From the NCBI RefSeq assembly GCF_001280005.1, contig NZ_LGDW01000259.1, forward strand, positions 1 to 64,000: DNA of 64,000 nucleotides, read 5' to 3'. This DNA is from Streptomyces sp. NRRL WC-3618. Lineage in GTDB: Bacteria > Actinomycetota > Actinomycetes > Streptomycetales > Streptomycetaceae. The notes under the pieces are model-generated. The model made no database searches. It saw nothing but the letters and a program-made list of their open reading frames with translations, and was not told the origin of the DNA. The translations under genes were made by a program, and so were the position numbers. Positions 9,522 to 16,342 of this stretch are shown here, in pieces; within the stretch, counting starts at the first letter, position 1; each line of letters begins with the position of its first letter.

Positions 9522-9563
9522 CCGTGGAAGGATGCGGAACGTGACCGTGGAAGGAAGCCGGAC
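9518..9563 (+). repeat. 23-bp tandem duplication at the pglZ-brxD junction
   Basis: Two 23-base units, 9518-9540 and 9541-9563, both begin RTGACCGTGGAAGGA and differ at a few positions. The brxD GTG start follows directly. Each unit carries a start codon and a GGAAGG ribosome-binding core. Reading from the first ATG gives an 8-codon open frame (MTVEGCGT) that ends inside the second unit. Confidence 0.8.
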
Positions 9564-10904
9564 GTGACCAGCGCACAGCCCTCCGTGAGTGCGGCCCGTC
9601 GCCGAGAAGTCGTCGATGCGTTGAGGCGGGGTACGGTGCCGCAGGCGGGGCTCGACCTCTTCGCCGTAGGACTCGACCGGTTCACGGCCGCACTCGATGA
9701 CGACCTGGAGACGGTCAAGGACGGTGGCGCGGCCTTCCACGCCATTCGCGGCGAATACGGCTCCGGCAAAACCTTCTTCGCCCGCTGGCTGGCCGAACGC
9801 GCCAAGCGGGCGGGGCTTGCCACGGCCGAGGTACAGATTTCAGAGACCGAGACACCCCTTCACCGGCTCGAGACCGTCTACCGACGGCTCAACGAACGCC
9901 TTACCACTGCCACCCACCAAGCCAGCGCGCTGCGAGCGATCATCGACTCATGGTTCTACTCCCTCGAGGACGAGGTCGTCGACGCGGGAGACGTGGACGA
10001 GGACGACGCCGAGGCACTGGCAAAAGCCGTTGACGAACTGATGGAGCGACGGCTTGCTGACGTCGCACGAACCACCCCTGCATTCTCGGCGGCCCTGCGC
10101 GGCTATCGACAGGCCGTTGCGGCAGGCGAGAATGCCACGGCTGAAGCCCTCATCGCCTGGATCGGCGGACAGAAGTCGGTGGCCTCGTCCGCCCGCCGGG
10201 CGGCCGGAGTACGCGGAGACCTCGACCATTTCGCAGCGCTCGGGTTCCTCCAAGGAATGCTCACCGTGCTGCGCGACTGCGGGCACCCCGGGCTGCTGCT
10301 CGTACTCGACGAGACCGAAACACTCCAGCGGGTCCGTGGCGACGTACGGGAAAAGGGACTCAACGCGCTGCGACAACTTCTGGACGAGATCGACACCGGA
10401 CGCTTCCCCGGACTGTTTCTCGTCATCACCGGCACACCGGCCTTCTACGACGGTCAGCAGGGCGTCCAGCGGCTGCCCCCTCTGGCCCAGCGTCTGGCCA
10501 CAGACTTCACCACCGACCCGCGCTTCGACTCGCCCCGCGCCGTACAACTGCGGCTGACAGGCTTCGACTTGGAGCGACTGGGCGAACTCGGACGCAATGT
10601 GCGCGACCTGTTCGCGGCCGGGGCGCGACACCCCGAACGGATCGCAGAACGCGTGGATGATGCCTACCTCGGCGAACTGGCCACCGCCGTCACCGGCGGA
10701 CTCGGTGGGAAGGTGGGGGTGGCGCCACGCCTGTTCCTGCGCAAACTGGTCGCCGATGTCCTGGACCGGGTCGACGAGTTCGACGACTTCGACCCCCGTC
10801 TGCACTACGCGTTGACCGTCTCCAGCGCTGAGCTGAACGAGGTCGAGCGCAACGCCGCATCCGCCCCGGGCAATGCCGACGACATCGAACTGGAGCTGCC
10901 GTGA
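9564..10904 (+). CDS. brxD: BREX ATP-binding protein BrxD
   Basis: A 446-aa P-loop protein. It opens with SARRREVVDALRRGTVPQAGL, then FAVGLDRF, a characteristic BrxD (DUF2791) N-terminus. Walker A is GEYGSGKT at residues 63-70, and Walker B is LLLVLDETE with Asp249 and Glu250. An FLVITGTPAF segment near residue 290 fits a sensor strand of STAND/ORC-like ATPases. The GTG at 9564 is chosen because GGAAG lies ten bases before it and the protein aligns with the family from there. In type 2 and 3 BREX loci, brxD sits between pglZ and a helicase gene, exactly as here. It is likely transcribed from the pglY promoter. Confidence 0.86.
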   Translation: MTSAQPSVSAARRREVVDALRRGTVPQAGLDLFAVGLDRFTAALDDDLETVKDGGAAFHAIRGEYGSGKTFFARWLAERAKRAGLATAEVQISETETPLHRLETVYRRLNERLTTATHQASALRAIIDSWFYSLEDEVVDAGDVDEDDAEALAKAVDELMERRLADVARTTPAFSAALRGYRQAVAAGENATAEALIAWIGGQKSVASSARRAAGVRGDLDHFAALGFLQGMLTVLRDCGHPGLLLVLDETETLQRVRGDVREKGLNALRQLLDEIDTGRFPGLFLVITGTPAFYDGQQGVQRLPPLAQRLATDFTTDPRFDSPRAVQLRLTGFDLERLGELGRNVRDLFAAGARHPERIAERVDDAYLGELATAVTGGLGGKVGVAPRLFLRKLVADVLDRVDEFDDFDPRLHYALTVSSAELNEVERNAASAPGNADDIELELP

Positions 10905-10935
10905 ACGGCACGGCAGGCTCCGGACAGGAACGGAC

Positions 10936-13062
10936 GTGAGCGGCATCGACGACCTGGACCCGGCCCTGATCCACCACATCGTCAACACCCTTGGCTGGCC
11001 GGGCCTTCGACTGCTCCAGGAGCAGGCGATCGATCCCTTGCTAGCCGGAGAGGACGCGGTTCTTCTGGCACCCACGGCGGGCGGCAAGACCGAGGCAGCC
11101 TCCTTCCCGTTGCTGTCGAGGATGACAGCGGAGCGCTGGAGCGGCACCTCCGTGCTGTACGTGTGTCCCCTCAAAGCGCTGCTCAACAACCTGCTGCCTC
11201 GCCTCGAGACATACACCGGCTGGCTCGGCCGCACGGCAGCGTTGTGGCACGGCGACATCAACGCCACCGTACGCAAGAGGATCCTCACCCAACGTCCGGA
11301 CATTCTGCTCACCACTCCCGAGTCGCTGGAAGCGATGTTGGTGAGCGCGAACGTCGACCACCGCACCTTCTTCTCCGGCCTCAAGGCCATCGTCGTGGAT
11401 GAGGTGCACGCCTTCGCGGGTGACGACCGAGGCTGGCACCTGCTTGCCGTACTCGAGCGCATGCAGCGAATCGTCGGCCGCCCCATCCAGCGGATCGGCC
11501 TCTCCGCAACCGTGGGAAACCCGGCCGAACTGCTGCACTGGCTGCAGGGGGCAGAGGTGGGCAAGCGTCCGGCTAGGGTGATCGCTCCGCACCTCGACGT
11601 CCGCCCGGTGAGCGGATCATCCTCCGTACCCCCCGGTGACATCCAGCTCGACTACGTCGGCTCGCTGGACAACGCGGCCACGGTGATTGCGGCCTTGCAC
11701 CAGGGAGAGAAGCGACTGGTCTTCTGCGAGTCGCGGCGGCTCGTAGAAGAACTGGGGGAGAAGCTGCGGGCCAAGGGCATAACGACCTTCCTCTCGCACG
11801 CCTCGCTCTCGGTAGACGAACGGCGCCGCGCCGAGGAAGCCTTCGCCGAAGCCAGGGACTGCGTCATCGTGTCCACCAGCACCCTGGAGCTGGGCATCGA
11901 CGTCGGCGACCTCGACAGGGTCATCCAGATCGATGCTCCGGCGACGGTGGCGTCCTTCCTCCAGCGCCTCGGTCGCACAGGGCGGCGCGCGGGCTCGACG
12001 CGCAATTGTCTGTTCCTCACTCTCGACGAAAGCGGACTGCTGGCCGCTGCCGCGTTGTTGCTCCAGTGGTCACGCGGCTGGGTCGAACCGGTGGTGGCAC
12101 CGCCCGAACCTCGGCACATCGTCGCCCAGCAAATCCTTGCGCTGTGCCTGCAGGAGCACCAGATCGGGGATCGGCTATGGCAGGAGTGGTGGGCGGGTCT
12201 AGGCCCGTTCGGACAATCCGCCGAGCCGATCGTGCGACACCTGGTGGACGAGGGGTACCTCGACCAGGATGGTGGGATGCTCTTCATCGGTCCTGAGGCC
12301 GAACGACGCTTCGGACACCGGCATTTCATGAACCTCACCGCAGTGTTCACCGCGGCCCCCGAGTTCACCGTCCTGAGCGGTTTGACCGAGATCGGCCGGA
12401 CCGATCCGAGTCTGCTGACCGAGAGCATCCAAGGACCTCGCAGACTTCTGCTGGCCGGCCGCAGCTGGCAGGTCACTTACATCGACTGGAACAGGCGCCG
12501 CTGCTTCGTCGAGCCGGTCGACAGCGGTGGCAAGGCGAAATGGAGCGGCATGGGCTTCATTCGGCCCACGTCGTACGAATTGACTCGCGCCGCACGAGAC
12601 GTACTGCTCGGCACGGATCCGCAGGTACAGCTGACCGGCCGGTCACGAGGCTGTCTCACCGAGGCACGGCACCGTCTCCTGGAGTACGTGCGCCCCACCG
12701 GCACGCTCATCGTGCGTGAGCCGAATGGCGACTTTCGGTGGTGGACATGGGCCGGCCACCGCGCGAACGCGACCCTGGCTGCAACGCTCGGAAACCTTGC
12801 GGACCCGGCTCAACGCATCAATGACTGCTGGATCCGCCTGAGCACGGACCTGACTCCGACGGTATGGAAGCAGACGGTGGCTGATGCCGCATCCCAGCTC
12901 TGCCTTCCCACGGTCCATGAACAGGCATTGAAGGGGCTCAAGTTCAGTACGGCCTTGCCACGCCGCCTCGCCGAAGCGACACTGGCGGCGCGGCTCGCCG
13001 ATCTGGAAGGGGCCGCTGCAGTACTCAAGGAACCTGTCCGGTTCAGCACCATGGTCGGCTGA
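10936..13062 (+). CDS. brxHI: BREX Lhr-like DEVH helicase BrxHI
   Basis: A 708-aa superfamily 2 helicase. It has a Q-motif-like LQEQAIDPLL, Walker A APTAGGKTEA (Lys51), PLKALLNN (motif Ia), TTPESLE (Ib), DEVHAF at residues 155-160 (motif II), GLSATVGNP (III), FCESRR (IV), STSTLELGIDVGDLDRVIQ (V) and QRLGRTGRR (VI). All canonical helicase motifs are intact. Length and order match BrxHI of type 2 BREX. The start is the GTG at 10936; an earlier GTG at 10902 runs into a stop after 11 codons. It is the last gene of the operon and is followed 23 bases later by the end of a convergent DUF3800 gene. I see no terminator hairpin between them. Confidence 0.88.
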   Translation: MSGIDDLDPALIHHIVNTLGWPGLRLLQEQAIDPLLAGEDAVLLAPTAGGKTEAASFPLLSRMTAERWSGTSVLYVCPLKALLNNLLPRLETYTGWLGRTAALWHGDINATVRKRILTQRPDILLTTPESLEAMLVSANVDHRTFFSGLKAIVVDEVHAFAGDDRGWHLLAVLERMQRIVGRPIQRIGLSATVGNPAELLHWLQGAEVGKRPARVIAPHLDVRPVSGSSSVPPGDIQLDYVGSLDNAATVIAALHQGEKRLVFCESRRLVEELGEKLRAKGITTFLSHASLSVDERRRAEEAFAEARDCVIVSTSTLELGIDVGDLDRVIQIDAPATVASFLQRLGRTGRRAGSTRNCLFLTLDESGLLAAAALLLQWSRGWVEPVVAPPEPRHIVAQQILALCLQEHQIGDRLWQEWWAGLGPFGQSAEPIVRHLVDEGYLDQDGGMLFIGPEAERRFGHRHFMNLTAVFTAAPEFTVLSGLTEIGRTDPSLLTESIQGPRRLLLAGRSWQVTYIDWNRRRCFVEPVDSGGKAKWSGMGFIRPTSYELTRAARDVLLGTDPQVQLTGRSRGCLTEARHRLLEYVRPTGTLIVREPNGDFRWWTWAGHRANATLAATLGNLADPAQRINDCWIRLSTDLTPTVWKQTVADAASQLCLPTVHEQALKGLKFSTALPRRLAEATLAARLADLEGAAAVLKEPVRFSTMVG

Positions 13063-13085
13063 GCAGCGACTGCACCGCACGAGCG

Positions 13086-14045
13086 CTACATTGCGGGAGA
13101 GGCCGGTGCGGGGGCCGTGGCAGCGGTGACCAGGTCGAGAGAGGAACCCTGCCCAGGGATGCCCTCGACGGGTGCGGTCCCGGCCGTGACCGTTGGCACG
13201 AACAGCTTGCCCGCTGACTGATGTCCGCGCGCATCGGAGACGACGATCCCGCCTGTCCACTTGCCCGTGGGCGCCTGATAGCGGTGCTGGAGCTTTCCGA
13301 GGCGGGGGCAGTGCCGGTCTCGTACCTCGACGAACTCCGGGTGACAGTGGACATTGCCGGTCAGGTCACCGGCGTAGGTCACGGCGGCCGACGGAGCCAG
13401 TACGGCACTCACCAGGAGATCGGCGATCTGCAGACCCAAGTGCGTGTCACTGTGGCCGAAGAGCGGAGACTCGGGAAGGTGAGGCATCGGGTCGCCACCC
13501 TTGGCGAACTTTCTGGTCGTCACACAGTGCACGTTGCCGACGTTGTCGCTGGGGTTGCGACTGTCCAGAACGGCGACGCCGCTGCTGGACCGCTCGGCGA
13601 GATAGTGCTCGAAGTTTGCGCACAGAGCGGTCACGGAAGCCGCGTACATGGCCGCGTCGTCGTTGACGACACCGTCCTGCTTCACCCAGATACGAGCCAT
13701 GACCCTGCAGTCGCGACGTTCCAGGATCGTCAGGAGATGGTCGAGGAAGCCGTGCGCCATACGCCGTTGGTTGCGGCCCTGGCGACGGAAGGACTTGCGT
13801 ATCGTCTCGCCCTTGATCTCATGGTGGACGACCTGACTCAAAGCGGGCAACTTGCGCAGCTCCGGCCGGAACTGCTTCTTGAGAGCTATGAAGTCCCAGG
13901 CGAGGCCTTTGATCTGACTCTCCGGCACAGTGAATCCGCCGATCACCATGACCGGAACGGAGTCGGCCACGCCGGGGTTGAGGACCTGTCCGGTCCCGGA
14001 CTCATCGAGATAACACAGGTGCAAGACCTTCCCCCTGGGTGCACA
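13086..14045 (-). CDS. DUF3800 family protein
   Basis: The protein begins near LHLCYLDESGTGQ, the signature N-terminal strand and acidic motif of DUF3800, a family with an RNase H-like fold often found beside defence genes. Further motifs are the conserved HHEIKG and, near the C-terminal half, LGLQIADLLVSAV, whose Asp is the usual last acidic residue. The frame stays open to an ATG at 14171, but those upstream codons cover a perfect palindrome at 14051-14087 and read nothing family-like. The true start is probably a TTG or GTG near 14025-14040, so this boundary is approximate. It converges on brxHI, so it is a separate transcription unit. A nuclease role is a family hypothesis only. Confidence 0.72.
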   Translation of the reverse strand, partial: CAPRGKVLHLCYLDESGTGQVLNPGVADSVPVMVIGGFTVPESQIKGLAWDFIALKKQFRPELRKLPALSQVVHHEIKGETIRKSFRRQGRNQRRMAHGFLDHLLTILERRDCRVMARIWVKQDGVVNDDAAMYAASVTALCANFEHYLAERSSSGVAVLDSRNPSDNVGNVHCVTTRKFAKGGDPMPHLPESPLFGHSDTHLGLQIADLLVSAVLAPSAAVTYAGDLTGNVHCHPEFVEVRDRHCPRLGKLQHRYQAPTGKWTGGIVVSDARGHQSAGKLFVPTVTAGTAPVEGIPGQGSSLDLVTAATAPAPASPAM

Positions 14046-14050
14046 AACAG

Positions 14051-14087
14051 CTATGGCCGACCCCAAATCCTTGGGGGACGGCCATAG
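14051..14087. repeat. Near-perfect palindrome upstream of the DUF3800 gene
   Basis: CTATGGCCG at 14051-14059 pairs with CGGCCATAG at 14079-14087, and CCCCAA at 14061-14066 pairs with TTGGGG at 14071-14076, leaving a 4-base loop ATCC and a small internal bulge. It could be a leader hairpin of the DUF3800 mRNA, a protein-binding operator, or a mobile-element scar. Confidence 0.75.
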
Positions 14088-14171
14088 GAGGTTCCACGCC
14101 GAGCGGAGCTCGGTCGCAGAGTGGTGTTCGTTCTGAGGCGCAGCGTAGTGGAGTCTGCTTGTGACGAGCAA

Positions 14172-14483
14172 TCACGGTGGGGCCGGGACCGGGATGAAGA
14201 ACAGTTTCGCGCCATCCTGCACGGCCACCACATGGTGAAGGCTGGCGAATCGGTGTCCCTGCGAGGGTTGATTCCGTAACCTCTGAACCCTGCTGCGTCC
14301 TGACCCAAACTCGCGATAGGGCGCGTGGCTCTCGATGAGGTGGGGCACATCCGCGTTTACGTAGCCGTCAAAGTAGCCGTGGGATCGGTCGCCCGAGACG
14401 TTTGTGCAGGTCATAGCGCTGCGGTGACTCTCCCCGGCGTACAGCCCGACTCGTCTGCCGCCACCTGCGGTTTTGCCTCGCAA
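14172..14483 (-). CDS. Hypothetical protein in the gap between DUF3800 and Fic genes
   Basis: A 103-aa frame that reads more like protein than its alternatives. The middle (DVPHLIESHAPYREFGSGRSRVQRL) and the end (SLHHVVAVQDGAKLFFIPVP) have a normal mix of hydrophobic and charged residues. I recognise no family, and there is no clear ribosome-binding site. It could be a small island gene or a decayed remnant. The rest of 14088-14527 shows nothing else that I can support. Confidence 0.3.
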   Translation of the reverse strand: MRGKTAGGGRRVGLYAGESHRSAMTCTNVSGDRSHGYFDGYVNADVPHLIESHAPYREFGSGRSRVQRLRNQPSQGHRFASLHHVVAVQDGAKLFFIPVPAPP

Positions 14484-14527
14484 TAGCGTACTTGTCGGCG
14501 CGTTCGTCGCGCTCTGCGGGCAGGGAG

Positions 14528-15097
14528 TCAGGCCATGGTGACCAGCTCGTCGAGCAGCTGCTCCAACAAGCTGTTGTCGCCGAGGAAGCTCTTCACCGAG
14601 GCGTCCTCGTTCCGCTGGGGGTCTGTGCCTGCCCAGGTCAGGGCGTATCCCGCGTCGGCGCTGAGCTGGGTCAGGAACGCTCGCTGGGCGCGGCCGTTGC
14701 CCTCGCGGAACGGGTGGAGGACGTTCATGTCGCCGTACAGCCCGGCCAGTCGGACGACGAATTCCCGCCGGGGGAGATTGCGCAGTCGGCCGGACGAGGT
14801 GAGACGACCGAAGACCTCTCCGGCGTACGGCACCAGGTTCCTCGCCGGGCAGAACGGTGTGCGCTTGGCGATGTTCACGGTACGTAACTCGCCCGCCCAG
14901 GGGTAGATGTCGCCGAAGATCGCGGCGTGGAACGCCTGGAGGTGGCCGAGGTCGTACGCGCCGGGCAGGGGGCGTTCGGCGAGCATGATGAGGCGCGCCC
15001 GGGTGATGTCCGCCTCGGCTGCCGCGAGCTGGTGGTGGTCGGTGATGCCGAGGTTGTTGCGCAGCACGCCGCCCGGCATGGCGTACGGATCGTTCAC
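14528..15097 (-). CDS. Fic-domain toxin (AMP transferase type)
   Basis: A 189-aa Fic protein. The catalytic loop HPFREGNGRAQR (about residues 136-147) is intact, with the His, the acidic residue and the phosphate-binding Gly-Asn-Gly-Arg all present. FGDIYPWAGELRTVNIAK is the usual flap/substrate-clamp region. There is no inhibitory helix within the protein, so inhibition must come from a partner. The upstream gene overlaps its start by 4 bases and supplies an inhibitory motif (see next entry), making this a class I Fic toxin-antitoxin pair. Fic enzymes of this kind add AMP to proteins such as gyrase or topoisomerase IV; the target here is unknown. Confidence 0.88.
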   Translation of the reverse strand: MNDPYAMPGGVLRNNLGITDHHQLAAAEADITRARLIMLAERPLPGAYDLGHLQAFHAAIFGDIYPWAGELRTVNIAKRTPFCPARNLVPYAGEVFGRLTSSGRLRNLPRREFVVRLAGLYGDMNVLHPFREGNGRAQRAFLTQLSADAGYALTWAGTDPQRNEDASVKSFLGDNSLLEQLLDELVTMA

Positions 15098-15444
15098 CCC
15101 GCTCGTCGCTCCGCGGTCTGTCGGTGGCGGGCGATCGCGCGGGCGACCAGGGTGTCCGCGTCGAGGTCGCCCTTCACGTACGCCTCGGTGTCGCGGTCCG
15201 AGGCAGCGGAGGCGTGGAGGCCCTCGGCCTCGATGGAGCCGGTGGCCGAGGCGACGGCCGTACGTCGTGTCGCTCGGCCGCTCAGCGCCTCGAAGGCCGC
15301 GACGGACAGGAGGACGCCCTGGGGTTTGCGGTGGGCGCCGATCAGGACCGGGTCGGCAGCCGCGCCGGACTCCGACAGGTCGGTCAGGATCCTCGACAGT
15401 TGTGCGCGCGCGTCGCTGACGGTCACGACCTCAGGGATCTCCAT
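15094..15444 (-). CDS. Composite antitoxin: Phd/YefM-like N-terminus with VbhA-like Fic-inhibitory C-terminus
   Basis: A 116-aa protein. Residues 1-57 (VVTVSDARAQLSRILTDL, then PQGVLLSVAAFEAL) have the Phd/YefM antitoxin fold pattern that binds DNA. Residues 66-107 contain SIEAEG at 70-75, matching the Fic inhibitory signature [S/T]xxxE[G/N] (Ser70, Glu74, Gly75). A helical tail (AYVKGDLDADTLVARAIARH) of the VbhA type follows. So one polypeptide appears to combine operator binding with direct active-site obstruction of the neighbouring Fic enzyme. It is the first gene of the pair and is translationally coupled to the toxin. Repeats just upstream could be its own operator. Confidence 0.78.
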   Translation of the reverse strand: MEIPEVVTVSDARAQLSRILTDLSESGAAADPVLIGAHRKPQGVLLSVAAFEALSGRATRRTAVASATGSIEAEGLHASAASDRDTEAYVKGDLDADTLVARAIARHRQTAERRAG

Positions 15445-15457
15445 GCTGTCACCGTAC

Positions 15458-15517
15458 CCATGTAGAGGCTCATGTAGAGACCCATAGAGAGTCTTGATTC
15501 TGTACAGATTCTAGTAC
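15458..15517 (-). promoter_or_regulatory. Candidate operator/promoter of the Fic antitoxin pair
   Basis: Just upstream of the antitoxin start lie three imperfect direct repeats (CCATGTAGAGG, CTCATGTAGAGA, CCCATAGAGAG at about 15458-15491), then the palindrome TCTGTACAGA at 15499-15508. On the minus strand a TAGAAT -10-like box sits at about 15507-15512. This arrangement suits autoregulation by a Phd-type antitoxin. It is also the only AT-rich stretch before the plus-strand hydrogenase locus. Confidence 0.45.
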
Positions 15518-15596
15518 GGATTTCGCCAAGGTGCCCGTTGTGACTTCTCCCACCTGCTCTTGTCGGGACAGGGGACGTCTACCTACGTTCGGTCGC

Positions 15597-15920
15597 ATGT
15601 CCTCCCATGGCCGCCCCCTTCCTGGCGAACCGGACGAACCCGCCGAGGCGAGCAGGCCTGCGGCGGATCGAACCGGTGCGCACCCGACGGTCGACTTCTC
15701 CGTCTTCTCCGTCGACCTGAGTTCACACGAAATGCTCCGGCGCGCTCATGTCCTCGACGCCCTCGGCCCCGACTGGGACCCCCTCGCCGCGCTGCGCGGT
15801 GAGGAGGCGGCGTACGAGCTGCTCTACTCCGGCCTCAGTGCGGAGCAGCAGCGGGTGTACGACGAGCTGGTCTCGGCCGGAGTGCTGCCGCGGAGAGGGG
15901 ACGGCCATGCTGCCGCTTGA
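15597..15920 (+). CDS. DUF6400-like hydrogenase-locus protein
   Basis: A 107-aa protein. After a disordered Pro/Glu-rich start of about 35 residues it reads FSVDLSSHEMLRRAHVLDALGPDWDPLAALRGEEAAYELLYSGL, then EQQRVYDELVSAGVLP. I recognise this as a short conserved family (DUF6400-like) found with actinobacterial uptake hydrogenases. The start at 15597 is the first ATG that gives this protein. Its last codons overlap the next gene by 14 bases, so both are likely co-translated. The function is not known. It stands first in the hydrogenase locus, which suggests an accessory or regulatory role, but that is inference. Confidence 0.65.
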   Translation: MSSHGRPLPGEPDEPAEASRPAADRTGAHPTVDFSVFSVDLSSHEMLRRAHVLDALGPDWDPLAALRGEEAAYELLYSGLSAEQQRVYDELVSAGVLPRRGDGHAAA

Positions 15921-16167
15921 CCCGCAGGCCGACATCGGGCGTCGCGCCTGGGTGGCCTGCCCGAACTGCGACGACCGTCGTGGGTGCGGCACCTGTGAGC
16001 AGGGGCGTACCTGCTCCGAGCACTGGCGCTACCTGCTCTCCAACGTCGGCAGCCTGCTCCACCTCCAGTGCCGGTCGTGCACCCACATCTGGACCCACGA
16101 GACCCATTTCGGTGCCACCCGCTCCCCGTGGGAGCGCATCACCAGCGGTTTCCTGCGACGACAGTGA
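15907..16167 (+). CDS. Small Cys-rich, zinc-ribbon-like protein of the hydrogenase locus
   Basis: An 86-aa protein with clustered cysteines: CPNCDDRRGCGTCEQGRTC, then CRSC followed by a His-containing stretch (THIWTHETHF). The CxxC pairs suggest a zinc ribbon or rubredoxin-like metal site. It overlaps the previous gene and precedes hypX by 175 bases. No enzymatic domain is visible. A metal-delivery or assembly role would fit the hydrogenase context but cannot be shown from the sequence. Confidence 0.65.
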   Translation: MLPLDPQADIGRRAWVACPNCDDRRGCGTCEQGRTCSEHWRYLLSNVGSLLHLQCRSCTHIWTHETHFGATRSPWERITSGFLRRQ

Positions 16168-16342
16168 TCGTGCTCAACGACTGACTCACGGCCGGTGACG
16201 CCGGACGTTGAGGCCGGACGGTGGATCCTCCCCCGCGATTCGGATGACCTCACCGCCTGTCGTCGGGGACGGCGGGCTGCCGTGGCCGAGGATCGCGGTC
16301 GGCGGCCATCCCTGCCTGCCGTCCGACCTCCCGGAGGCAGCC

